64,000 bases of DNA. It comes from an uncultured Clostridia bacterium. GTDB taxonomy: Bacteria > Bacillota > Clostridia > UMGS1810. Made by a program: the position numbers and the translations under genes. Under the pieces are notes generated by a model. The model was not told the DNA's origin. It saw only the letters and a program-made list of their open reading frames with translations, and searched no databases. The DNA lies in the NCBI GenBank assembly GCA_934463165.1, contig CAKSJG010000013.1, positions 5,277 to 69,276 of the forward strand, given 5' to 3'. Below, piece by piece: positions 33,499 through 41,409 of this stretch (position 1 is its first letter; every line of letters starts with the position of its first letter).

Positions 33499-33948
33499 AT
33501 GAAGATGAGTGATGTCATAGAAAACTTTATTCAGGATTTGTTCGATCAGGAAAACATAGTTGAACTGAAAAGGAACGAACTTGCTTCTCATTTCAATTGT
33601 GTGCCCAGTCAAATCAATTATGTTATTCAGACACGTTTTACAACCGACAGAGGTTATATCGTTGAAAGCAGACGAGGCGGCGGCGGACACATAAAAATCA
33701 CAAAGGTTTCGATGAACCGAAACGAAGCAATACGCCATGCAATCAGGGTAATCGGTCAGAGTCTCGACATGATGTCGGCAGAAGGTATACTAAATACGCT
33801 GTATATAAACGATGCACTGAGCAGCGATCAGGCAAAGCTTGTACTTACGGCATGCTCTAACAACGCTCTCTCACCTATATCGGATTCCGATTTAAAAAAT
33901 AAAACGAGAGCAAGTATATTTAAAAATTTAATGTTAATGTTTATATGA
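33499..33948 (+). CDS. ctsR: Transcriptional repressor CtsR
   Basis: This 149-residue repressor of class III heat-shock genes has an N-terminal winged helix (LASHFNCVPSQINYVIQTRF) followed by the glycine-rich wing ESRRGGGGHIKI. The wing is the family's DNA-reading and temperature-sensing element. The C-terminal dimerisation domain ends near the stop. It binds the operator at 33424-33440 and is relieved when McsB/ClpC act on it under heat or protein stress. The ATG follows AGAGGTG. It is first in ctsR-mcsA-mcsB-clpC, with a 12-base gap to mcsA. The length is standard for the family. Confidence 0.97.
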   Translation: MKMSDVIENFIQDLFDQENIVELKRNELASHFNCVPSQINYVIQTRFTTDRGYIVESRRGGGGHIKITKVSMNRNEAIRHAIRVIGQSLDMMSAEGILNTLYINDALSSDQAKLVLTACSNNALSPISDSDLKNKTRASIFKNLMLMFI

Positions 33949-33960
33949 GGAGGAATTTTT

Positions 33961-34476
33961 ATGTTATGTACAAATTGCGGAAACAAAGAAGCCAACTTTC
34001 ACTACAAATATATGAATAACGATCAGGTATCAGAGGTTCACCTCTGCACGGAATGTGCAAAAAAACTCGGATATTTAAATGAAAACGAAAACCCGTTTAA
34101 CTTCAATTTCGGAAGTCTGTTCGGCGATTTCCTTTCGATACCGAGTTTTATGAAAACACCGCAGATCAGCGCAGCCTGCCCGAGCTGCAAAACAACATTT
34201 GATTCTATCAAAAACACGGGCTTTGTCGGATGTGATAAATGTTATGATACATTTGCCGATGAAATTGAAGCGATTCTCGGCAGAATCCAGCCGGGCACGA
34301 CTCACAAGGGCAGACTGAGCGGAACCGACGGCAAAAAGATTGAAAAAGAAAACACCTTAAAGAAAATGAAGGATGATCTCAAAAAGGCAATCATTGATGA
34401 AAACTATGAGCAGGCAGCCGTACTGAGAGATAAAATAAAGGATTTTGAGAGCAAGGAGGAAAAGAAAAATGACTAA
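33961..34476 (+). CDS. mcsA: Protein arginine kinase activator McsA
   Basis: This 171-residue protein activates the arginine kinase McsB. It has two zinc-binding regions: CTNCGN with HLCTECAKK, and CPSCKTTF with GCDKCYDTF. A UVR motif at the C-terminus (about residues 128-165, DDLKKAIIDENYEQAAVLRD) mediates contact with McsB and ClpC. The ATG follows GAGGAGG. The stop codon overlaps the mcsB start by eight bases, which points to translational coupling and a fixed McsA:McsB ratio. Confidence 0.95.
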   Translation: MLCTNCGNKEANFHYKYMNNDQVSEVHLCTECAKKLGYLNENENPFNFNFGSLFGDFLSIPSFMKTPQISAACPSCKTTFDSIKNTGFVGCDKCYDTFADEIEAILGRIQPGTTHKGRLSGTDGKKIEKENTLKKMKDDLKKAIIDENYEQAAVLRDKIKDFESKEEKKND

Positions 34477-35482
34477 ATGGTACAACGATAACGGACTTCA
34501 GAATGATGTGGTCTTAAGCACGAGAATTAGACTTGCCAGAAACTTGAAATCAATCCCTTTTCCGTCATCAATGACAGCCGACGATGCAAAGCATGTGATA
34601 GATGTTGTTGAGGGCGCTCTCGATGAAATGAACTACGAATTTACCAAATATGATCTTACCGAAATGAAACATGACGAAAAACAGCGTCTTGTGGAAGAAA
34701 GATATATCAGCCCCGACATGGCAAAATCAAAATTGCCGTGCGCAGCATATATCAGCACCGACGAAAATGTGAGCATAATGGTAAATGAAGAAGATCATAT
34801 CCGTATACAGTGCATCTTCGCAGGATTTGAAGATAAAAAGGCATATGATCTCATAAGCAAAATAGATGCATATCTTTCCGAAAAGCTTGATTATGCCGTT
34901 CATGAAAAATACGGATATCTGACATCCTGCCTTACAAACGTCGGAACGGGTATGAGAATATCGTATATGGTTCATATTCCGGCGCTTGTCAAAAGCGGAA
35001 TTGCAGATAATGTATTTTCCACAATAGGCAAAATCGGTGTAGCGGTCAGAGGAATGTACGGCGAAGGTACAAAGCCCGTAGGATATATCTATCAGCTTTC
35101 AAATCAGTGCACACTCGGCAAAGACGAAACCGAAATTATCGGCGAGCTGAACGAAACCGTAAACGGAATTATAGCAAAAGAAAGAGAGCTCAGAACAACG
35201 CTTTCAAAACAGCAGGGCATAATTCTGGAAGATAAAATCCACCGTTCATACGCTGCTCTTAAATCCGCAAGAATTATGCAGACAAGCGAAATGATGGATT
35301 TGTTATCTGATATCAGACTCGGCATAAGCCTCGGTTACATTACCGACACAGATGCCAAAACCGTGACGAATCTTATGATATCGGCATCACCGGCGCACAT
35401 AACGGTTGACTCAAAAGCAGCCGACGCATTTGCAAGAGATAAGGAAAGAGCAAAAATCGTAAGAGAAACATTTAATAAATAA
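34469..35482 (+). CDS. mcsB: Protein-arginine kinase McsB
   Basis: This 337-residue phosphagen-kinase-like enzyme phosphorylates arginine residues on proteins and so marks them for ClpCP. Family motifs seen are VLSTRIRLARN (ATP-binding), VNEEDHIRIQ and YGYLTSCLTNVGTGMRIS, the latter with the conserved catalytic-site Cys. The start is the ATG at 34469, eight bases inside mcsA, preceded by AAGGAGG. The frame extends eight codons upstream into mcsA, but that start has no site of its own. CtsR itself is a known target of McsB in Bacillus. Size and motif order are standard. Confidence 0.96.
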   Translation: MTKWYNDNGLQNDVVLSTRIRLARNLKSIPFPSSMTADDAKHVIDVVEGALDEMNYEFTKYDLTEMKHDEKQRLVEERYISPDMAKSKLPCAAYISTDENVSIMVNEEDHIRIQCIFAGFEDKKAYDLISKIDAYLSEKLDYAVHEKYGYLTSCLTNVGTGMRISYMVHIPALVKSGIADNVFSTIGKIGVAVRGMYGEGTKPVGYIYQLSNQCTLGKDETEIIGELNETVNGIIAKERELRTTLSKQQGIILEDKIHRSYAALKSARIMQTSEMMDLLSDIRLGISLGYITDTDAKTVTNLMISASPAHITVDSKAADAFARDKERAKIVRETFNK

Positions 35483-35524
35483 AACTTAAATTAACAAACT
35501 TTTTAAATAAAGGAGGCAATTATT

Positions 35525-37954
35525 ATGGACAGCAGATTTACCGAAAAAGCAAGAGCAGCGCTCAGATTCGCTCACGATACGGCAAGAGAAATGGGATACA
35601 GCTATGTAGGCTCGGAGCATATAATCGCCGGAATACTTAAGGAAGGTACATCAAATGCGGCAAACGCATTGGAAGAGCTCGGCGTTAATTATGATGAATT
35701 TTGTGAAAAAATTGCCGAATATACGACCCCGAATGCGGGAATGACCGTGATCGGAGGGTCACTGCCGCTTACGCCGAGATGCAAAACAATCCTTGAAATA
35801 AGCTTTAACGAAGCTAAAAAAATGGGATCGATGATGATATCTACGGAACATGTTCTCCTGGCAATACTTGAAGAGGGCGGCAGCGTAGGAGCAAAAATCT
35901 TAACCGATCTTGAGATTGACCCGAATGAGCTTGCAACAAGAATGTTTGCCGCAAATGATTCCGATGGCGGTTACTCGGGCGGCGCAAACGGCAAAGGAAA
36001 CGCCGGAAAAAGCCTTACGCAGTTCGGAACAGACCTAACGCAAATTGCAAAAGAGGGAAAGTTTGACCCAATAATCGGACGTGACAAAGAAATTGAAAGG
36101 GTTATTCAGATTCTTTCGAGAAGAACAAAAAACAACCCGTGCCTCATAGGTGAACCGGGTGTCGGCAAAACAGCCGTTGTGGAAGGTCTTGCACAAAAAA
36201 TCGTATCGGGCGAAATTCCCGAAATTCTGAAAAACAAAACTATATTCTCTCTTGACCTTTCATCCATGATTGCCGGAACGAAATACAGAGGAGAATTTGA
36301 AGAGAGAATCAAAAAGGCTCTTGATGAAGTCAAGAAAAATCCGAACGTAATTTTGTTTATCGATGAGGTTCACACCCTTATCGGCGCGGGTGCGGCAGAG
36401 GGCGCAATGGACGCGGCAAATATCTTAAAACCGCTCCTTGCAAGAGGCGAGCTGCAGCTCATCGGCGCAACAACACTTGACGAATACAGAAAAAACATTG
36501 AAAAAGATGCGGCTCTTGAGAGAAGATTCCAGCCGGTTAATGTCGGCGAACCTACGGTTGACGAAACAATAGAAATTCTGAAAGGAATAAGAGAAAAATA
36601 CGAAACACACCACAAGGTTACGATTCTTGACGAAGCCCTTGAAAGCGCGGCAAAGCTTTCCGCAAGATATATTACCGACAGATTTTTGCCCGACAAGGCA
36701 ATCGACCTTATCGATGAGGCATCGTCAAAAATCAGACTCAAAGCCTTCACGGCTCCGCCGGAAATTAAGCAGATTGAAGAAAAACTTCACGAAATAGCAG
36801 CCAAAAAACATGAATCAATTCAGAATCAGGAATTTGAAAAATCGGCTTCGCTTCGTGATGAAGAAGAAAAGGTACGCAAAGAGCTTGACGAAAAGAAAAA
36901 AGAATGGGAAAAGAAAAACTCTAAAGAAGATCTTTGCGTAACCGAGGATGACATTTGCGATATCATTTCGGACTGGACGGGCATTCCCGTTAAAAAGCTT
37001 GCGGCCGAAGAACAGGAAAAGCTCAAAAACATGGAAGAGATTCTTCACAAGAGAGTCGTAGGTCAGGATGAGGCTGTAAACGCCGTTGCAAGAGCAATCA
37101 GAAGAGGCAGAGTCGGTCTTAAAGACCCGAAGCGTCCTACGGGGTCATTTATCTTCCTCGGCCCGACGGGTGTCGGAAAAACGGAGCTTTGCAAAGCACT
37201 TGCGGAATCTATATTCGGTGACGAAAACGCAATTATCAGAATTGATATGAGTGAATACATGGACAAACACAACGTATCGCGTCTGGTAGGTTCGCCTCCG
37301 GGATTTGTGGGTTATGAAGAGGGCGGACAGCTCACAGAAAAGGTAAGAAGAAAACCGTATTCCGTTGTACTTTTCGATGAAATCGAAAAAGCTCACCCGG
37401 ATGTTTTCAACATTCTTTTGCAGATACTCGATGACGGTATTCTGACGGATTCTCAGGGCAGAAAAGTAGACTTTAAAAACACTGTTGTAATCATGACATC
37501 AAATATCGGAGCAAGACTCATTACCGAAAAGTCAAAATCCTCTTTGGGCTTCGGTACAAAGGAAGGCAGCAGCGAGGATGATTACAATTCGATTAAAGAA
37601 AAAGTCCTCGGAGAACTCAAAAATGTTTTCAGACCCGAGCTTTTGAACCGTATTGATGAAATCATTGTGTTCCACAAGCTTACCGAAGAAAACATTGAAA
37701 AAATAACCGGAATCATGACAAACAGCCTCAAAAAGAGAGTGGAAGCTCTCGGATATGAGCTTGAAATTACCGACGAAGCAATCAAGCATCTTGCCAAAAA
37801 CGGATATGACGATCTCTATGGTGCAAGACCGCTCAGACGTGCAATACAGTCTGAAGTTGAAGATCTTCTTGCCGATGAAATGCTCAGCGGAAAGTTTGAA
37901 GCGGGTGCAAAAATTACGGTTGACTGCAAGGATGATAAAATAATTCTTAAATAA
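35525..37954 (+). CDS. clpC: ATP-dependent Clp protease ATP-binding subunit ClpC
   Basis: This 809-residue Hsp100 unfoldase feeds substrates to ClpP. It has two Clp-N repeats (about residues 1-145). AAA-1 has GEPGVGKTAVVEG near 209 and LFIDEVHTLIGAG. A UVR-containing middle domain (about 420-460) is typical of ClpC rather than ClpB. AAA-2 has GPTGVGKTELCKA near 545 and VLFDEIEKAHPDVFN, followed by the C-terminal Clp-D2 region. The ATG follows AAAGGAGG. It closes the ctsR operon, 42 bases after mcsB, and is followed by a strong terminator. All Walker A and B residues are present. Confidence 0.97.
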   Translation: MDSRFTEKARAALRFAHDTAREMGYSYVGSEHIIAGILKEGTSNAANALEELGVNYDEFCEKIAEYTTPNAGMTVIGGSLPLTPRCKTILEISFNEAKKMGSMMISTEHVLLAILEEGGSVGAKILTDLEIDPNELATRMFAANDSDGGYSGGANGKGNAGKSLTQFGTDLTQIAKEGKFDPIIGRDKEIERVIQILSRRTKNNPCLIGEPGVGKTAVVEGLAQKIVSGEIPEILKNKTIFSLDLSSMIAGTKYRGEFEERIKKALDEVKKNPNVILFIDEVHTLIGAGAAEGAMDAANILKPLLARGELQLIGATTLDEYRKNIEKDAALERRFQPVNVGEPTVDETIEILKGIREKYETHHKVTILDEALESAAKLSARYITDRFLPDKAIDLIDEASSKIRLKAFTAPPEIKQIEEKLHEIAAKKHESIQNQEFEKSASLRDEEEKVRKELDEKKKEWEKKNSKEDLCVTEDDICDIISDWTGIPVKKLAAEEQEKLKNMEEILHKRVVGQDEAVNAVARAIRRGRVGLKDPKRPTGSFIFLGPTGVGKTELCKALAESIFGDENAIIRIDMSEYMDKHNVSRLVGSPPGFVGYEEGGQLTEKVRRKPYSVVLFDEIEKAHPDVFNILLQILDDGILTDSQGRKVDFKNTVVIMTSNIGARLITEKSKSSLGFGTKEGSSEDDYNSIKEKVLGELKNVFRPELLNRIDEIIVFHKLTEENIEKITGIMTNSLKKRVEALGYELEITDEAIKHLAKNGYDDLYGARPLRRAIQSEVEDLLADEMLSGKFEAGAKITVDCKDDKIILK

Positions 37955-38348
37955 ATTCAGAACGCTTTCAGTTAATTGAGAGTTTTCATATCGGTTAAAC
38001 GATATCGGATATTACCGCTGCGGGATATATATTTCTATATCCCGCAGCGGTTTTTTGTTTCTTTTTGTTTCATAAAAAAAAATAAAGCGCATAGAATATT
38101 ATCGAACGCAAAACAAGTGTCGTAATTTTGCGGACAAAAATGTCAGGAAATATCGTATAATTGCAATTTAATTTGAAAGAGAGCAAAAAATCTTATTTTC
38201 ATCGGAAAAAGCGAAAAATTTGATGAACGATTTATGTACTAACAAAAGTTATTTACGAATAATATTTATTATGACGAAACTTTGATAATATTACATCTTA
38301 GTTTTACTTTTATTCCGATGAAGACAAAATATGAAAGGATGATATCAA
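37955..38348. other. Intergenic region upstream of the SSB-like gene
   Basis: After the clpC terminator (38015-38056) comes about 290 bases of AT-rich sequence without a recognised gene. TTGATA at 38282 is a possible -35 box but its partner is poor, so the promoter of the SSB-like gene is not fixed. Confidence 0.4.
38015..38056 (+). terminator. Terminator of the ctsR operon
   Basis: CCGCTGCGGGATATA and TATATCCCGCAGCGG form a perfect 15-base-pair stem around a short loop. It is followed directly by six Ts. Confidence 0.95.
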
Positions 38349-39026
38349 ATGACAATGGATAACATTAATGTGAACAATGAGGTACAACTGACGGGAACCG
38401 TGGAGGGAGAGCTTAATTTCAGCCACGAAATCTACGGAGAAGCATTTTACTGTTTTGTACTTAAGGTAATGAGGCTGTCGGACATATGCGACTACATAAA
38501 CGTAACGGTATCGGAAAGACTGCTTCAGAATCTCGAAATACATGAAGGTCTTGAAGTTACCGTAAACGGTCAGTTCAGGTCTTATAACAATTATTCCGAA
38601 ACAGGCAACAGACTTATACTGACCGTATTTGCAAGAGACATTGCAAAGCGCGCCGATTTGAGCGATGAAGAGGTTAATTCTAATCCGAATTATATATTTT
38701 TAAACGGCTTTTTGTGTAAAAAGCCCGTGTACAGATCAACCCCGTTCGGCAGGGAAATAACAGATCTTCTGATTGCCGTCAACCGCGCTTACAATAAGTC
38801 CGACTATATCCCCTGCATTGCATGGGGAAGAAACGCAAGATATTCATCATCTTTAAATGTAGGCGACAACATAAAAATCTGGGGCAGAATCCAATCAAGA
38901 GAATATCAGAAAAAAATTTCTGAGGACGAATCCGTAACAAAAACAGCTTATGAAATTTCTGTATCAAAAATGGAAGTATCATCCGAAAAGAAATCCGAGG
39001 AAGAAAGCGACGCCGACATAATATAA
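38349..39026 (+). CDS. Single-stranded-DNA-binding-like protein with two OB folds
   Basis: This 225-residue protein is made of two OB-fold units. The first (about residues 5-105) is NNEVQLTGTVEGELNFSHE with VTVSERLLQNLEIHEGLEVT. The second (about 110-215) is NYIFLNGFLCKKPVYRST with REITDLLIAVNRAYNKSDYI, PCIAWGRNAR and GDNIKIWGRIQSREYQKK. The second unit carries the usual SSB pattern. Clostridial genomes contain such tandem-OB SSB-like proteins besides the main SSB; they are thought to bind single-stranded DNA, but a role is not established. The acidic tail typical of replicative SSB is reduced here to EESDADII. The ATG follows AAAGGATGA. Confidence 0.8.
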   Translation: MTMDNINVNNEVQLTGTVEGELNFSHEIYGEAFYCFVLKVMRLSDICDYINVTVSERLLQNLEIHEGLEVTVNGQFRSYNNYSETGNRLILTVFARDIAKRADLSDEEVNSNPNYIFLNGFLCKKPVYRSTPFGREITDLLIAVNRAYNKSDYIPCIAWGRNARYSSSLNVGDNIKIWGRIQSREYQKKISEDESVTKTAYEISVSKMEVSSEKKSEEESDADII

Positions 39027-39048
39027 AAACAACATTCCAAAAAATACC

Positions 39049-39078
39049 TGAATATAAAACCTCTCTCTGAACAAAATA
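39049..39078 (+). promoter_or_regulatory. Putative sigma-G (forespore) promoter of the spore protein gene
   Basis: TGAATA (39049-39054) and CAAAATA (39072-39078) are separated by 17 bases. The first is identical to the sigma-G -35 consensus and the second matches five of seven bases of CATACTA. The transcript would have a leader of about 65 bases. Confidence 0.5.
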
Positions 39079-39149
39079 TATACTGCAAGACTTAATCGGA
39101 ACATTTTTTTCGATTATCGTGCAATTAAATTTCAAGGAGAGAAAATGTT

Positions 39150-39335
39150 ATGTCTAAGAATGTAGTTCCCGAAGCTAAAGACGCTTTGGAAAAGTTCAAA
39201 ATGGAAGCAGCATCTGAAGTAGGCGTTAACCTTAAGCAGGGTTACAACGGTGACTTAACTGCAAAGCAGGCAGGTTCCGTAGGCGGTCAGATGGTTAAAA
39301 AAATGATCAAATCCTATGAGGAATCAATGAGATAA
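39150..39335 (+). CDS. Small acid-soluble spore protein, alpha/beta type
   Basis: This 61-residue DNA-binding protein saturates the spore chromosome and protects it against UV and heat. It has the conserved GPR protease recognition region (KFKMEAASEVGV, cleaved after the Glu during germination) and the second conserved stretch GYNGDLTAKQAGSVGGQMVKK. The ATG follows AAGGAGAG. This gene implies that the organism makes, or descends from makers of, endospores. It is monocistronic, with a terminator 47 bases after the stop. Its length and motif spacing are standard. Confidence 0.95.
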   Translation: MSKNVVPEAKDALEKFKMEAASEVGVNLKQGYNGDLTAKQAGSVGGQMVKKMIKSYEESMR

Positions 39336-39381
39336 GTAAAAAATCTCACGCGGCATGAATCAAATTTTAATGCCGAAATTT

Positions 39382-39431
39382 AAAAAGGTGCGCCTTAAAA
39401 AGTATTTTTACTTATTAAGACGCACCTTTTT
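39382..39431 (+). terminator. Terminator of the spore protein gene
   Basis: AAAAAGGTGCG pairs with CGCACCTTTTT, and TTAA pairs with TTAA inside. The stem ends in a T run. Confidence 0.85.
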
Positions 39432-39492
39432 GTAACATTTTTTAAAACATGTTCATATAATGTATAATTATATAATTCAAGGAGAAATGCGT

Positions 39493-41322
39493 ATGTGTTC
39501 TATATGCGGAATGGCTGATTTTGTGACGAACGAAAATCTTGACCCCAAAGCTCTGACGATAATGGGTAAAACAATGAAACATCGCGGTCCCGATGATACG
39601 GGAGTATTTTTAAGTACAAACGTTTTGCTGCATCACAACAGACTTTCGGTCATTGACCCCGACAACGGAAAACAGCCGATGACCGTTACGCACGGCGGCA
39701 GAAAATATGCCCTTGTATACAACGGAGAAATATACAACACGGATGAGCTGCGCGAAAAGCTCACCTCAAAAGGCGCAGTATTTGCAACAAAATGCGATAC
39801 GGAGGTTGTACTTTGGTCTTACATAATGTGGGGCGAAAGGTGCGTCGATTATCTTAACGGAATATTTGCCTTTGCGGTATATGACGAAGCCGAACACAGG
39901 CTTTTTGCCGCAAGAGACAGATTCGGGGTAAAGCCGTTTTTCTATACCTTTGTTGATTCAACCTTCCTTTTTGCATCCGAAATAAAAGCGCTTTTATCTC
40001 ACCGCAATGTTAAACCCAAGGTGGATAAACCGGGGCTCTGGCAGCTTTTATATCTTGCACCGGTCACATTTAACGGAACTACGGTATTCCGCGATATATT
40101 TGAGCTTAAACCCGGTGAGCGCGCCGTATTTGACAAAGACGGCCTGAAAACCGAAAAATATTGGTCACTTAAGGCAAAACCTTTTAACGATTCAAGAGAA
40201 GAAGCAATCTACAAAACAAATCTTCTTATGAAAAATGCAATAAAAAGGCAGCTTGTAAGCGATGTACCGCTATGTGAATTTTTATCGGGAGGGCTCGATT
40301 CATCAGTAATAACGGCTGTTGCATCTAAGGTAAAAAGAGAACAAGGCGAAAAAACAGACACATATTCATTTGAATATGAGGGCAACAAAGAAAACTTCAA
40401 AAGCAGCCTGTTTCAGCCGCAGGGCGATGACGAATATGCCACAGGGCTTGCCGAATTTCTGTGTACAAATCACACCGTGCTTACCGCTCCGACGGAGAGA
40501 GTCGCAAAATGCCTTTTTGACGCGGTTGACGCGCGGGATTTCCCCGGTCAGGCAGATATAGATTCTTCTCTTTTATATTACTGTTCGCTTGTCAAAAAAC
40601 ATCATACCGTTGCAATATCGGGGGAATGCTCCGACGAAATATTCGGCGGTTATCCGTGGTTTTACAGAAAAGAGATGCTTGAAAGAGACTTCTTCCCGTG
40701 GATTCACGATCCGTTTGTAAGAGTAAATCTTTTTAAAGAAGAGGCGGTATTGCCTAAGGACGGATATGAATATATATCGGAAAAATACAGGCAGGATATA
40801 GCCGACTGCAGTCTTTTGGACAGTGACAGTGAAGAGATGAGACAGTCAAGAATTGCAACAAAGCTCTCAACGGACTTTTTCATGACATCACTGCTCGAAA
40901 GAAAAGACCGCATGAGCATGGCAAGCGGAGTTGAGGTCAGAGTTCCTTTTGCGGATCATACCATTGCAGAATACGTATATAATGTTCCGTGGGATATTAA
41001 ATTTCACAATCAGACAGAAAAGGCTCTTCTTCGCGATGCTATGTATGATTTTCTGCCCGAAAGAATAATTCACAGAAAGAAAAGCCCCTACCCCAAGAGT
41101 CATAACCCGGAATACGAAAAAATTGTGACGGAAATGCTCAAAAAAGAATGCCGCAAAAAAAATACTCTTTTTTCGTCGATTGCCGATACCGACAAAATAA
41201 ATGAAATGCTCTCCGGGAACGAACAGACATGGTTCGGTCAGCTTATGGCTAAACCGCAGCTGATTGCATGGCTTGTTCAGTTTTCTTATTGGTGCGAAAA
41301 ATATAACATCGTGCTTGTGTAG
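39493..41322 (+). CDS. asnB: Asparagine synthase (glutamine-hydrolysing)
   Basis: This 609-residue enzyme makes asparagine from aspartate, glutamine and ATP. The N-terminal class II glutaminase domain (about residues 1-210) starts MCSICG; Cys2 becomes the catalytic N-terminal nucleophile after Met removal. KHRGPDDTG and VYNGEIYN are further signature motifs. The synthetase domain has the PP-loop EFLSGGLDSS near residue 265. The ATG at 39493 is fixed by the need for Cys directly after Met. A second ATG six bases upstream (ATG CGT ATG TGT) would block the nucleophile. AAGGAG lies 12 bases before the chosen start. It is slightly longer than the E. coli AsnB, as in the Firmicute form. Confidence 0.95.
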   Translation: MCSICGMADFVTNENLDPKALTIMGKTMKHRGPDDTGVFLSTNVLLHHNRLSVIDPDNGKQPMTVTHGGRKYALVYNGEIYNTDELREKLTSKGAVFATKCDTEVVLWSYIMWGERCVDYLNGIFAFAVYDEAEHRLFAARDRFGVKPFFYTFVDSTFLFASEIKALLSHRNVKPKVDKPGLWQLLYLAPVTFNGTTVFRDIFELKPGERAVFDKDGLKTEKYWSLKAKPFNDSREEAIYKTNLLMKNAIKRQLVSDVPLCEFLSGGLDSSVITAVASKVKREQGEKTDTYSFEYEGNKENFKSSLFQPQGDDEYATGLAEFLCTNHTVLTAPTERVAKCLFDAVDARDFPGQADIDSSLLYYCSLVKKHHTVAISGECSDEIFGGYPWFYRKEMLERDFFPWIHDPFVRVNLFKEEAVLPKDGYEYISEKYRQDIADCSLLDSDSEEMRQSRIATKLSTDFFMTSLLERKDRMSMASGVEVRVPFADHTIAEYVYNVPWDIKFHNQTEKALLRDAMYDFLPERIIHRKKSPYPKSHNPEYEKIVTEMLKKECRKKNTLFSSIADTDKINEMLSGNEQTWFGQLMAKPQLIAWLVQFSYWCEKYNIVLV

Positions 41323-41340
41323 CGCCTATGCGTAAAATTG

Positions 41341-41371
41341 CAAAACCGCCGAGGATATCGGCGGTTTTGCG
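41341..41371. terminator. Bidirectional terminator between asnB and glycan locus 2
   Basis: CAAAACCGCC and GGCGGTTTTG form a perfect ten-base-pair stem around GAGGATATC. It has Ts on the plus side and, read on the minus strand, Ts on the other side. Confidence 0.85.
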
Positions 41372-41409
41372 CTTTGTAAGATTATATATAGAGTATTTTA
41401 TTGCTTTTA

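Noticed and set aside
34445..34476. Frameshift or fusion between mcsA and mcsB
   Set aside because: The eight-base overlap with a good internal ribosome binding site is the normal coupled arrangement; both proteins are complete.
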